Positions 24,631-33,182 are shown, counted from the stretch's first letter. The stretch: 43,643 nucleotides of DNA from Candidatus Sulfotelmatobacter sp. (GCA_025462865.1 JAOAPI010000096.1:1-43643); one strand, 5' to 3'. Numbers and translations: made by a program. Notes: generated by a model from the letters alone, not told the origin.

Positions 24631-26421
24631 CTAAACTCGAGTTATTGTAGCTTCGGCCTGGGAGTACAGATCATCGATTTGTTTGCGATAGCGCTCTTCG
24701 ATTACCCTGCGGCGCAATTTCATGGTAGGCGTAAGAGCGCCATTGTCGGGGGAGAATTCGTCGGCGACGAGCAAGACTCGCTTTAGTTTTTCGAAACGTG
24801 CGAGATTCTTATTCACCTGATCCACAACCCCATCGTAAAGGGCCTGGACGTGTGAGTTAGCGATTAGCTCCGCGCGCGAGGAAAATGCAATGTCATTGGT
24901 GCGGGCCCAATCCTCGAGCATCGCGAAGTTGGGCGAGACGATGACAAAAGCAAACTTTCGTTTATCCCCGAGGACGGCTGCGGTGCCGATCAGCGGGTTC
25001 AGCTTCAACGAGTTTTCGATCGGTTGCGGAGCAATGAACTTACCGCCCGATGTCTTGATCAGTTCCTTCTTGCGGTCGGTGACCGAGAGATATCCATCAG
25101 CGTCGATGTGTCCGATATCCCCGGTCTTAAACCATCCATCGAGAAATGCGTTCTGAGTTTCGTCGGGACGGTTCCAATACGCCTTGAAGATGGAAGGGCC
25201 CCGCACCAGAATTTCGCCGTCATCTGCGATGCGAACCTCCAGATTGGGAAGGACCTTGCCCACCGTGCCGAGCCGGTGATTTTCGGGCGTGTTCACAGCG
25301 ATCACTGGGGCAGTTTCGGTGAGCCCATAGCCTTCGTGGATGCGGATGCCGACGGTGGCGTACCACTCCGCGAGTTCGCGGCCCAGCGGCGCTCCCCCGG
25401 AGATGAAAGTTTCAACGTTTCCGCCCATGCCGGCACGAATCTTCGAAAACACGAGGTGGTTCGCAAGCTTCCAACTTGGCGAGGCTGGAGTCTCTCCAGC
25501 GAGAATTGCAGGCTTGTTGACTCGTCCGATTGATAGCGCCCACTGATAAATCGCTCGTTTAGCCAGCCCGTGAGCCTTTGCCTCAGTCTTTGCGTAGATT
25601 TTTTCGTAGACCCTGGGCACAGCCACGCACAGGGTGGGGCGCACCTCCATCAGCGTTTCCGCAAGCTTCTCCATAAATGGGCAGTAGGCTAGCGTGACTC
25701 CGTGATACAGCATGGAGAAATCCACGTGGCGCGCCGTGACGTGCGATAACGGCAGAAAAGAAACACTGCTCATGCCTTGGCGCATGCTGAAGCCGAGGAG
25801 TGAAAAATTGATATTGGACGCCATGTTGCCATGGGTCAGCATCACACCCTTCGAAGTTCCGGTCGTGCCGGAAGTATAAATAATTGTTGCGAGGTCGTCG
25901 GATTGAATGGACCTAGCCAGCGATTCAGTCTGCGTATCGAGTGTGTCGACTCCCTGAGCCATGAATTGATCCATGAGCAGACAGTTTGAAACGCTTTCTT
26001 TTTCGAGTTCTATGCGATCCATCGCAATGATTCCCCGGACCTGGGTCTGAGAAAGAATCGATTGGATTTTATGCAACTGATGTTCAGTGGATACGAAAAC
26101 AACACTGGCGCCCGAGTCGTGCAGCGTATACGCGGTCTGGTCAGGAGTGAGCGTAGCGTAGACAGGAACAGTCACTGCTCCGAGCAGCAGAATCGCGAAG
26201 TCGGCGGTAGACCATTCCGGACGATTCTCGCTCAAAATGGCGACACGATCACCCTTTCGAATGCCCCAATCCTGAAGCGCGCGTACAGTTCCCGCGATGT
26301 TGCGGTGAAGGGTCGAAGAGGAAATGGCCAGCCATTTTCCGTCCTCACGGTACAGCATTGCGCGATCGAGATTTAGTTCTGTGATGGCGAAGAAGATGTC
26401 GTTCAGTGTGGCAAGGCTCAT
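24631..26421 (-). CDS. fadD: Long-chain fatty acid-CoA ligase (AMP-forming)
   Basis: The 596-aa enzyme activates a long fatty acid to acyl-CoA by way of an acyl-adenylate. The ATP-binding P-loop is IIYTSGTTGTSKGVMLTHGN. The acyl site motif GYGLTETAPVIAVN, the AMP-binding GWFKTGDIGHIDADGYLSVTDRKKELIKTSGGKFIAP hinge, and an ending with PTMKLRRRVI are all present. It is full length for the FadD15/long-chain group. Upstream is only a small region with no obvious riboswitch. The chain-length preference is not visible. Confidence 0.92.
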   Translation of the reverse strand: MSLATLNDIFFAITELNLDRAMLYREDGKWLAISSSTLHRNIAGTVRALQDWGIRKGDRVAILSENRPEWSTADFAILLLGAVTVPVYATLTPDQTAYTLHDSGASVVFVSTEHQLHKIQSILSQTQVRGIIAMDRIELEKESVSNCLLMDQFMAQGVDTLDTQTESLARSIQSDDLATIIYTSGTTGTSKGVMLTHGNMASNINFSLLGFSMRQGMSSVSFLPLSHVTARHVDFSMLYHGVTLAYCPFMEKLAETLMEVRPTLCVAVPRVYEKIYAKTEAKAHGLAKRAIYQWALSIGRVNKPAILAGETPASPSWKLANHLVFSKIRAGMGGNVETFISGGAPLGRELAEWYATVGIRIHEGYGLTETAPVIAVNTPENHRLGTVGKVLPNLEVRIADDGEILVRGPSIFKAYWNRPDETQNAFLDGWFKTGDIGHIDADGYLSVTDRKKELIKTSGGKFIAPQPIENSLKLNPLIGTAAVLGDKRKFAFVIVSPNFAMLEDWARTNDIAFSSRAELIANSHVQALYDGVVDQVNKNLARFEKLKRVLLVADEFSPDNGALTPTMKLRRRVIEERYRKQIDDLYSQAEATITRV

Positions 26422-26607
26422 GGGGCGTGAAGTGGGCTGAAATTGAATTTACTGGTTTAGGATTCGATTGGGCAATGCGAAATGTGTGAAGATAGGTACT
26501 GACTGGCATCCTCTGTGGTGCGGGGGGCGCCGCCTTGGCAGGGTTGATCCATCCAAAATCACACTGCTTCAGGCTTAGTTAAGCTATTCTTCACGCGGAG
26601 GATCTTC

Positions 26608-27180
26608 ATGCAGCGACTATCACACGGGCTGGTTGTTTCCTTGCTTACCTGCTCCCTGGTTTCGGCAACGGCGAATCTGGCCCTGGCGCAGTCCAATCAG
26701 CCGGCGGCGAGTTCCATGCCGAAAGTGGGGGCAGTTGCTCCGGATTTCAAAATGAGCTATTTCGATGGTAATGATCTCAAGGAAGTTTCCTTGAGCCAGT
26801 ACCACGGTAAGAAAAATGTTGTCCTGGCATTTTTCATATTCGCTTTCACCGGTGGTTGAACCAAACAAATGAAAGCTTTCCAGCAGGATCTCAAACGGCT
26901 GGAAGCTACTGACACCCAGGTTCTGGGCGTGAGCATGGATAGCGCGTTCGCTAATAAGGCCTTTGCCGACCAGATTGGAGTTACATTCCCTCTCTTGAGT
27001 GATTGGGGCGGTGACACAACCCGGCAGTATGGAATCTACGTGGGTAAATACAAGGCTGCACGCCGTGTGAACTTCCTGATTGGAAAAGATGGGAAGATTA
27101 TCGAAGAGCAGGTGGATAGCGACGCAATCGACCCGACCAAGATTGTGGATACCTGTGAGCGGCCGAAACTGAAGAACTGA
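26608..27180 (+). CDS. Secreted selenocysteine-containing peroxiredoxin (AhpC/TSA family), in-frame UGA read as Sec
   Basis: This 190-aa protein reads through TGA at 26857-26859, codon 84. Residues 1-27 form a signal peptide (LVVSLLTCSLVSATANLALA), so the mature protein is extracytoplasmic. The thioredoxin-fold core has VGAVAPDFKMSYFDG, the FAFTGG-U-TK catalytic loop, AFQQDLKRLEATDTQVLGVSMDS and GVTFPLLSDW. In peroxiredoxins the residue after FTGG or TPG is the peroxidatic Cys; here it is the UGA. The frame is uninterrupted on both sides and the residues after the UGA (TKQMKAFQ) match the family, so this is not a decayed gene. A bulged hairpin follows at the expected distance. Sec84 would reduce peroxides, and Cys183, the only other mature thiol, could resolve it. 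GGAGGA precedes the ATG. Confidence 0.88.
26857..26907 (+). promoter_or_regulatory. Recoded UGA codon and downstream bacterial SECIS-like hairpin
   Basis: The UGA is at 26857-26859. The hairpin arms are 26874-26884 (AGCTTTCCAGC) and 26898-26907 (GCTGGAAGCT): ten pairs with one unpaired U in the 5' arm. The 13-nt loop 26885-26897 starts AGGATCT, close to the AGGUCU of the E. coli fdhF element. The loop starts 25 nt after the UGA, within the usual bacterial range. The bulged U and the G-containing loop are the features that SelB recognises. Confidence 0.8.
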
Positions 27181-27265
27181 GAACTGAATCAGAGTCACAA
27201 AAAAAGGAACGACTTAAACGGTTGGGCACGCGTCCGCTCGGGGGCCGATTATTCGCCATTTTGCC

Positions 27266-28558
27266 ATGAATGAATCGAAACGGCTCCCGATCAATTGGAT
27301 GGATGTTCTCTGGCTGCTTTTTTTAGCCGGACTGGCGGCGCTTCCGCCCGTATTTGAAATTCATAAACAACTTACACTGCTGGCGTTTGCAGTGGTGCAG
27401 TTTAGCGAAAGCTGGGTTCTGTCGCGCTCTCCCCGGCGCGGACCTGCTTATATCGTCCTGTTCAAAATCGCGCTGGCGACCTTGCTCATCGATCACACCG
27501 GCGAGCTGGGGATTAACAGCAGCTACTATCCGATCTTCTACCTGCCCGTAGTAACAGCGGCAGAATATTTCAGCCCGTGGCTCACACTGTTGTGGACCGC
27601 TTTGGCCTCAGCAGCATATTGCTCCTATCTGTACCCAGCGCTGCAGGAATATGAAATTACAGCCGACAGCTACAGCCTGCTCGCTATTCGGATTCTGTTC
27701 TTTTTTCTTGCAGCCATGGTCGTAAACCGGTTCGTGGTCGAGAATCGGCGGCAAATCAAACGCTATCAAGAGCTGGCCGAGACCCTGGCGGAAACCAACC
27801 GCAAGTTAGAGCAGGCGCAAGAGGAGGCTCGGCGTTCGGAACGGCTTGCTGCCCTGGGTCAGATGTCTGCCGGCCTGGCACACGAGATTCGCAATCCGCT
27901 CGGGGTAATCAAAGGCTCGGCGGAAATGCTTCACCAAAAGCTCGGGGAATCGAATCCTCTGGCGAACGAACTGGCGGGATACATCTCGACCGAGACCAAT
28001 CGGTTGAGCGCTCTGGTAACTCGCTTCCTCGATTTTGCCCGTCCACTGCAGGCCGAACTGGTTCCACTGGAAATCACTCCGGTGCTGGATCGCGCACTTC
28101 ATGCTGTCCTTTTAACTCGTAAAGAAGACGACGCGCCCGTGGATGTAGAGCGGCAATACCAGCCGGACCTGCCCGTTGTTCCACTCGACGATAGTCTTTG
28201 CGAGCAGGCATTCGTCAATCTGATTCAGAATGCCTATGATGCAATGGGAAGCAGCGGCGGGAAGCTGCGCGTCACAGCGGCCAAGACAAACTCCGCTCGC
28301 CGGAACGGGGTCGAGGTTAGCATTGAGGATACGGGACCGGGAATTCCGCCAGCGCTGCGAGAACAAATCTTCAACCCGTTTGTCACTACCAAGAAGACGG
28401 GTGTCGGATTGGGCCTGTCAATTGTCTCAAGAATTATCGATGGCCATCATGGCACGATTCGGGTTGAATCCGATGGGGAAGGGAACGGCCAGCGGGGCGC
28501 AAGGTTTGTGATCTTTTTTCCTGCCGGTAAGAGAGAAGAGGTCAACCTTGCATCGTAA
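27266..28558 (+). CDS. Membrane sensor histidine kinase, NtrB/AtoS-like
   Basis: The product is 430 aa. Four to five membrane helices fill about residues 12-153 (MDVLWLLFLAGLAALPPVF to ILFFFLAAMVVNRFVV) with little extracytoplasmic sequence, as in a membrane-embedded sensor. A coiled coil (about 165-195) leads to HisKA with the phosphorylated His206 in LAHEIRNPLGVIKGS. HATPase_c has the N box LIQNAYDAMG, the G1 box EDTGPGIP and G2 GVGLGLSIV. It is followed 59 nt later by a sigma-54-activator response regulator, so it almost certainly phosphorylates that protein. The input signal is unknown. Confidence 0.9.
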   Translation: MNESKRLPINWMDVLWLLFLAGLAALPPVFEIHKQLTLLAFAVVQFSESWVLSRSPRRGPAYIVLFKIALATLLIDHTGELGINSSYYPIFYLPVVTAAEYFSPWLTLLWTALASAAYCSYLYPALQEYEITADSYSLLAIRILFFFLAAMVVNRFVVENRRQIKRYQELAETLAETNRKLEQAQEEARRSERLAALGQMSAGLAHEIRNPLGVIKGSAEMLHQKLGESNPLANELAGYISTETNRLSALVTRFLDFARPLQAELVPLEITPVLDRALHAVLLTRKEDDAPVDVERQYQPDLPVVPLDDSLCEQAFVNLIQNAYDAMGSSGGKLRVTAAKTNSARRNGVEVSIEDTGPGIPPALREQIFNPFVTTKKTGVGLGLSIVSRIIDGHHGTIRVESDGEGNGQRGARFVIFFPAGKREEVNLAS

Positions 28559-28590
28559 AAGCAGCACACCACTTCTTTAGTTGAACTCGG

Positions 28591-28612
28591 TTGATTAATT
28601 CGCTTGATTAAT
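28591..28612 (+). repeat. Tandem TTGATTAAT motif before the response regulator
   Basis: TTGATTAAT occurs at 28591-28599 and 28604-28612, 13 bp apart start to start. It falls directly upstream of the regulator start at 28618, and no Shine-Dalgarno sequence is present there. It may be a regulatory site or an internal promoter; evidence is positional only. Confidence 0.3.
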
Positions 28613-28617
28613 AAGTT

Positions 28618-29988
28618 ATGCCAACAATCCTGATCGTCGAAGACGAAGCAAAAATGCGCCGCCTGCTGGAATTGAATCTTGGGGAGGACGGCTTCCATAC
28701 ACTTTCCGCGGGCGACGCCGAGGCGGGATTGAAACTGCTGCGCGAAAATCCGATTGATCTGGTAGTCACTGACCTTAAGCTGCCCGGGATGAATGGCCTG
28801 GAGTTTCTGCAGATCGTGAAGCGGCAAAACGCGGCATTGCCCGTGGTAGTGATGACGGCCTTCGGCACTGTCGAGACGGCGGTTGAGGCCATGAAGACCG
28901 GCGCCAGCGACTACGTACTGAAACCATTTTCGCTGGGCGAGATGCGCATGGTGATCCGCAAGGAACTCGATGTTCGCGACTTGCGCGAGGAGAACCGGTC
29001 GCTCCGTGAAGCATTGGGAAAGCGCTACCAGCACCCGAATGTAGTTGCACGCAGCACAAAGATGCAGGAAGTGCTTGCTACGGTGGATCGTGTGGCGCCA
29101 ACAAATTCTACGGTGCTGCTCGGGGGAGAGAGCGGCGTTGGGAAAGATCTGATTGCGCGGGCCATCCACGAAAAATCGCGGCGGGCGTCCGGGCCGTTCA
29201 TCAAGATTAATAGCACTGCGATTCCCGAAAATCTTTTGGAGAGCGAACTGTTTGGCTATGAGAAGGGAGCCTTCACCGGCGCTAGTTCGAGCAAGCCGGG
29301 AAAATTCGAACTAGCTGACAAGGGAACGTTATTCCTCGATGAAATCGGCGATGTGCCCCCAGCAATCCAGGTGAAATTGTTGCGCGTGTTGCAGGAGCGA
29401 GAGTTTGAGCGTCTGGGTGGCACACGAACCGTCAAAGTGGATGTGCGCCTCATCGCCGCCACTAACCGCGACCTGCGCGAGGCTCTTGAGCAGGGAACGT
29501 TTCGCGAGGACCTTTACTATCGGCTGAATGTCGTTCCAATCGACATTGCCCCTCTCCGCCAGCGCAAAGAAGACATCCCCGATCTGGTGAATCTTTTTAT
29601 TTCGCGCTTTGCCGGAGAATCAGGCAAGCCTGTGAAAAGCATTACGCCCGAAGCCATGCAGATTCTGGTGAATTATCACTGGCCGGGAAATGTGCGCGAG
29701 TTACAGAACATCATTGAGCGCGCCTGCGCACTGGCCGAAGGCGCGGTGCTCGAAGCTGCCGACATTCATCTCGATTTGCGTCCCTCAAAAGCCGCCAATG
29801 GCGGAGGCGGATTTCTACCGGAGGGCATGACGCTCGAGCACTGGGAAGACGAAATGATTCAAGAGGCGCTGCGTCGCGCCAACGGAAACAAGAGTCAGGC
29901 CGCGAGACTGCTCGGTCTGTCGCGGAATGCGCTGCGCTACAGACTCTCGAAAATCGGAATTGCAGACGAGGGTGAGAAAGAAAGCTAG
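28618..29988 (+). CDS. Sigma-54-dependent response regulator, NtrC/AtoC family
   Basis: This 456-aa enhancer-binding activator has three domains. The receiver (1-120) has Asp52 as phosphoacceptor and Lys about 102 in YVLKPFSLGEM. The AAA+ domain (about 145-365) has Walker A GGESGVGKDLIARA, the sigma-54-contacting GAFTGA, Walker B TLFLDEIGDVPPAIQ and the arginine-finger region. The C-terminus is a Fis-type helix-turn-helix (SQAARLLGLSRNALRYRLSKIGI). With the preceding kinase it forms a two-component system. The next gene has a -24/-12 promoter, making it the probable target. TTGATTAAT occurs twice (28591-28599 and 28604-28612) just before the start and could be an autoregulatory site. Confidence 0.93.
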   Translation: MPTILIVEDEAKMRRLLELNLGEDGFHTLSAGDAEAGLKLLRENPIDLVVTDLKLPGMNGLEFLQIVKRQNAALPVVVMTAFGTVETAVEAMKTGASDYVLKPFSLGEMRMVIRKELDVRDLREENRSLREALGKRYQHPNVVARSTKMQEVLATVDRVAPTNSTVLLGGESGVGKDLIARAIHEKSRRASGPFIKINSTAIPENLLESELFGYEKGAFTGASSSKPGKFELADKGTLFLDEIGDVPPAIQVKLLRVLQEREFERLGGTRTVKVDVRLIAATNRDLREALEQGTFREDLYYRLNVVPIDIAPLRQRKEDIPDLVNLFISRFAGESGKPVKSITPEAMQILVNYHWPGNVRELQNIIERACALAEGAVLEAADIHLDLRPSKAANGGGGFLPEGMTLEHWEDEMIQEALRRANGNKSQAARLLGLSRNALRYRLSKIGIADEGEKES

Positions 29989-30012
29989 CGGTCAGCGTGG
30001 CGAGTACCCTGC

Positions 30013-30077
30013 TTGGCCGGAAACCCACCTACAACCGGGCAATTTGGAGCTTGCGGGCTTATTGGCCGAAAACCACC
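30013..30077 (+). promoter_or_regulatory. Paired upstream repeats, candidate activator sites
   Basis: TTGGCCGGAAACCCACC (30013-30029) and TTGGCCGAAAACCACC (30062-30077) are near-identical, 49 bp apart. They lie about 105-170 bp upstream of the sigma-54 promoter at 30179, the usual zone for enhancer-binding sites. Binding by the neighbouring NtrC-type regulator is inferred. Confidence 0.45.
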
Positions 30078-30178
30078 ACCTTGGTTGAAGGCGGCCACCG
30101 GGGCCCCGTCGGCCTTCCTCCCTCCACTGAAAACTCACTGAAACTACAGGAGTTAGTGGACCCAGCGCTATCCCATCT

Positions 30179-30195
30179 TTGGCATGGCATTTGCT
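30179..30195 (+). promoter_or_regulatory. Sigma-54 (-24/-12) promoter of the FecR/DUF6600 gene
   Basis: The sequence TTGGCATGGCATTTGCT matches the sigma-54 consensus YTGGCACGRNNNTTGCW with one mismatch (T for C), and has the exact 12-bp spacing between GG (30181-30182) and GC (30193-30194). Transcription would begin near 30206, giving a leader of about 62 nt before the ATG at 30268. The intergenic region from 29989 to 30267 contains no other gene. Confidence 0.8.
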
Positions 30196-30267
30196 TTCCA
30201 TAATAGTGGACTGATCGGCATACTTCTGGTTCGAGCAGATGCGGCTTAGAAATCAAAAAGGTACCTT

Positions 30268-33027
30268 ATGAAAAACAGATTCATATCAAGTTTCGCAATC
30301 TTGACTCTGGCATTGGCTGGCGCGCTGTCGACGGCGCTACAGGCGCAAACCACTGAGGAAGGCCCCGGCCCATCAGAGCAGCCAAGCGCGCCGATGGAAA
30401 TGGGACAGAGTGAATCCGCGCCGCCGCCCCCATCCGCACAAATCTATGAAGGTGAGCAGCCAGGGTCTGGTGAGCAGCCGCCAGCGGAAGAGGACGCCCA
30501 GCCCGGTGGACCTTCGGGCGAAGCGCCGGCTCAGACAAACCAGGGGGTCGGGCGCGTCAGCATGATTCATGGCGATGTTTCAACGCAGCGCGGTGACTCG
30601 GGCGACTGGTCAGCGGCAGTGTTGAATCAGCCCGTCCTGAACGGCGACAAGGTCTCTACCGCAACGGGGGGCCGCGCCGAGGTACAACTTGATTTCGCCA
30701 ACATTCTTCGCCTTGGGCCCAATGCGCAGGCCAACATTGGCACCTTCACCCATGACCATATTCAGGTTCAACTTGCGCAGGGACTTGCCGATTACAGCGT
30801 CTTCAATGAGAGCGACGCCGAGCCTGAAATCGATGCCCCCAACGTGGCGGTGCATCCTGCTCATAAAGATGTAATTGTCCGTATCGAAGTCCGTCCCGAT
30901 GGTGACACGGTTGTCATCGTCCGCAAAGGTGAAGTCGAAATTTCCACGCCGAAGGGCATCGCCGAAATAAAGGAAGGTGAAATGGCGACAGTTCGTGGAA
31001 CTGCGGAGGAAGCGCAGTACAAAATTTCGCAGGCTCCCGACCGGGATGATTGGGATCGCTGGAACAGCGATCGCGACCATATGGTTCACAGCGCGCAGTC
31101 GTGGCATCACACCAACCGCTACTACACCGGCTCGGAAGATCTCGATGCCAACGGACGTTGGGAGAACGCGCAGGACTATGGCCAGGTCTGGGTACCGAAC
31201 GAGCCGGCAGATTGGGCTCCGTACCGCGAAGGCAATTGGGTTTGGGAACCTTATTACGGCTGGACTTGGGTCGGCGCTGAGCCTTGGGGCTGGGCTCCAT
31301 ATCACTATGGACGCTGGATGATGTATGGCAGTTCCTGGGCATGGTGGCCGGGACCGGTGTACGAGACCGCGTTCTATCGTCCCTTCTGGGCTCCAGCCTA
31401 TGTGTCGTTCTTTGGCTTTGGAGGTGGTTGGAGCGTTGGCGTCGGTTTCGGCGGATGGGGCGGCTTCGGCTGGATGCCGATCGGCCCGTGTGACCGCTTC
31501 TTCCCCTGGTGGGGCGGATACGGTGGCCGCTTCGGTACGGTGGGTTTCAATAGATTCGGTGGGCTTAATCGCTTCGGCGGAATCGGGCCACTGCATGGTG
31601 GCAATCGATTCTCCAATTTGTCCCACATTAACGATCCACGTATCGGACGCGCACTCTCGACCGTGGGGGCCGGCCGCTTCGGCGCTGGTCGAACCGCGGC
31701 TGTCGCAGCTACACGCGCGCAATTAAGTTCTGCTCGCATGATGACCGGCAATCTGCCAGTCGTACCGACGCGCGCCAGTTTGTCGGCTAGTGGGCGCGCG
31801 GCTGCTCCATCAACGATTCGCAATGGGGGATCGCAGCGATTTTACGGCTCGCAGAACGCAACTCGTCCTCAATCATTCCAGCAGCAGACATCGCACCTTC
31901 AGCAATCCATGCAGCGCAGCCATTTCACGCCGGTAGCGGCAGGCGGACGAACCGCCGGTACGGGCGGCGCTGAATCTCGCGGCATGATGAATGCGGGCGG
32001 CGGAAAGCCTAGCGCCGGCACGCCGGTCTCCGGCAGAGAAATGAATAACGGCGCCGCAAGAGGAACTACCGCGAGCCCTTACGGAAGCCGTGGTAGCTCC
32101 TCTACGGGCCAGTACGGGAATTCTGGCAACTCGCGGACATTTTCTCCGCCAAACAGCAATACTCGTTCGCAAGTGCAGCAATCTTCTCCGCAGTCATTCC
32201 CGGGACGCTCAATGGGGCAGACCGCGCCGACGAATCGGCCGTCGCAAACTTCGCCCAGTCGGACGAATAGCAACGGCTGGAGCCAGTTCTCGCCGTCCTC
32301 GCCTCGCAGCGCCGGGAGTTCTGCGCCGAATGGAAGCTACTGGAACCGCACTGCGCCAAGTTCGAGCTACTCGCGCGGATCGGTTCCGTCGAGCGCTTAT
32401 AACCGAGGGGGCGCAAATTCTTCGCGGCCGCAGCTCAACATGAGGCAGCCGATCGTGCAGCCTCGCTCTTCCGGAAACTACGGGGGCTACCACGGTTCGC
32501 CTACTTATAATTCGCCGAGTCATAGCTCGCCTCCAAGTCGCAGTTCAGCACCACCAAGTCGTAGTGCGCCGAGCTATGCTCCGCCGAGTCACAGTGCGCC
32601 GAGCCCAAGTCATAGTGCGCCGAATCAAAGTTCGCCGAGTCACAATTCACCAAGGAGTTTTAATTCGCCAAGTAACGGTTCCCCAAATTACGGGTCACAA
32701 AGTTACGGCGGCTCGCGCAGCGGCCCTGGCTACAGCAGCAGTGCTCGCAACACACCGCCAAGTTACGGCGGCGGACGGGGCGGCTACAGCAGCAGTGCTC
32801 GAAGCATGCCGAGTTACGGTGGCGGCTCGAGTTACGGCGGCAGCCGGGGTAGTTACAGCGGAGGCTCCCGCAGTGCGCCAAGCTATGGCGGCAGTCATTC
32901 TTTGAGCGGTTCTTCCTTCAGTGGAGGTAGCGGAGGCCACTCCAGTGGCGGAGGCGGCCATTCAAGTAGTGGAGGCCAGTCGAGTGGCGGTCACTCTAGT
33001 GGAAGCCACTCTAATGGTCACCACTAG
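30268..33027 (+). CDS. Secreted FecR-domain / DUF6600 protein with low-complexity C-terminus
   Basis: This is a 919-aa exported protein. Residues 1-27 are a signal peptide (FAILTLALAGALSTALQAQ). Acidic Pro/Glu linker to about 90. FecR-type beta domain follows (about 92-250, GRVSMIHGDVSTQRGDS ... NGDKVSTATGGRAEVQL). Next is DUF6600 (about 300-370, VWVPNEPADWAPYREGNWVW, WTWVGAEPWGWAPYHYGRW). Then a Gly/Phe/Trp-rich part and, from about 480, a long Ser/Pro/Tyr/Gly tail with repeated NS-S-PS, SYGG and GGHSSGG units. It may form a surface or extracellular matrix protein. A sigma-54 promoter stands before it and a strong terminator after it, so it is a single-gene unit controlled by the adjoining two-component system. 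No nucleotide-level decay is seen in the repeats. Confidence 0.87.
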   Translation: MKNRFISSFAILTLALAGALSTALQAQTTEEGPGPSEQPSAPMEMGQSESAPPPPSAQIYEGEQPGSGEQPPAEEDAQPGGPSGEAPAQTNQGVGRVSMIHGDVSTQRGDSGDWSAAVLNQPVLNGDKVSTATGGRAEVQLDFANILRLGPNAQANIGTFTHDHIQVQLAQGLADYSVFNESDAEPEIDAPNVAVHPAHKDVIVRIEVRPDGDTVVIVRKGEVEISTPKGIAEIKEGEMATVRGTAEEAQYKISQAPDRDDWDRWNSDRDHMVHSAQSWHHTNRYYTGSEDLDANGRWENAQDYGQVWVPNEPADWAPYREGNWVWEPYYGWTWVGAEPWGWAPYHYGRWMMYGSSWAWWPGPVYETAFYRPFWAPAYVSFFGFGGGWSVGVGFGGWGGFGWMPIGPCDRFFPWWGGYGGRFGTVGFNRFGGLNRFGGIGPLHGGNRFSNLSHINDPRIGRALSTVGAGRFGAGRTAAVAATRAQLSSARMMTGNLPVVPTRASLSASGRAAAPSTIRNGGSQRFYGSQNATRPQSFQQQTSHLQQSMQRSHFTPVAAGGRTAGTGGAESRGMMNAGGGKPSAGTPVSGREMNNGAARGTTASPYGSRGSSSTGQYGNSGNSRTFSPPNSNTRSQVQQSSPQSFPGRSMGQTAPTNRPSQTSPSRTNSNGWSQFSPSSPRSAGSSAPNGSYWNRTAPSSSYSRGSVPSSAYNRGGANSSRPQLNMRQPIVQPRSSGNYGGYHGSPTYNSPSHSSPPSRSSAPPSRSAPSYAPPSHSAPSPSHSAPNQSSPSHNSPRSFNSPSNGSPNYGSQSYGGSRSGPGYSSSARNTPPSYGGGRGGYSSSARSMPSYGGGSSYGGSRGSYSGGSRSAPSYGGSHSLSGSSFSGGSGGHSSGGGGHSSSGGQSSGGHSSGSHSNGHH

Positions 33028-33074
33028 AATTAAGAGCAAGTTGATGTAAACGAAGTGAAGACAGAGGCGAAAAG

Positions 33075-33101
33075 GGCGTGCTAACCGGCACGCCTTTTTT
33101 T
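33075..33101 (+). terminator. Rho-independent terminator of the FecR/DUF6600 gene
   Basis: GGCGTGC-TAACCG-GCACGCC is a perfect 7-bp stem followed by seven T, 48 nt after the stop codon. Confidence 0.9.
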
Positions 33102-33182
33102 CTTTGGGATTCGTAGTAATGCCGTACCAGCGCTTCAACGTCGCGTAAGAAATCACAATTACAGAGCGCTAAGTTGCAATCA

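Noticed and set aside
26608..26859. Truncated peroxiredoxin gene followed by a second short ORF (26869-27180), as a pseudogene
   Set aside because: The two pieces are in the same frame around a single TGA at the exact peroxidatic-Cys codon, the rest of the family sequence is intact, and a SECIS-like hairpin follows. Recoding explains it better than decay.
27222..27238. Possible second sigma-54 site TTGGGCACGCGTCCGCT before the histidine kinase
   Set aside because: The GG-to-GC spacing is one base short and the TTGC half is changed to CCGC, so it does not fit the -24/-12 consensus.
30610..31722. 370-aa leftward ORF antisense to the FecR/DUF6600 gene
   Set aside because: It is antisense to a clear coding region with family domains and has no family features of its own. 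High GC produces such shadows.
32500..33027. Tandem repeats resembling a CRISPR array
   Set aside because: They lie inside a coding region and encode Ser/Pro/Gly/Tyr units; there are no regular repeats separated by unique spacers.
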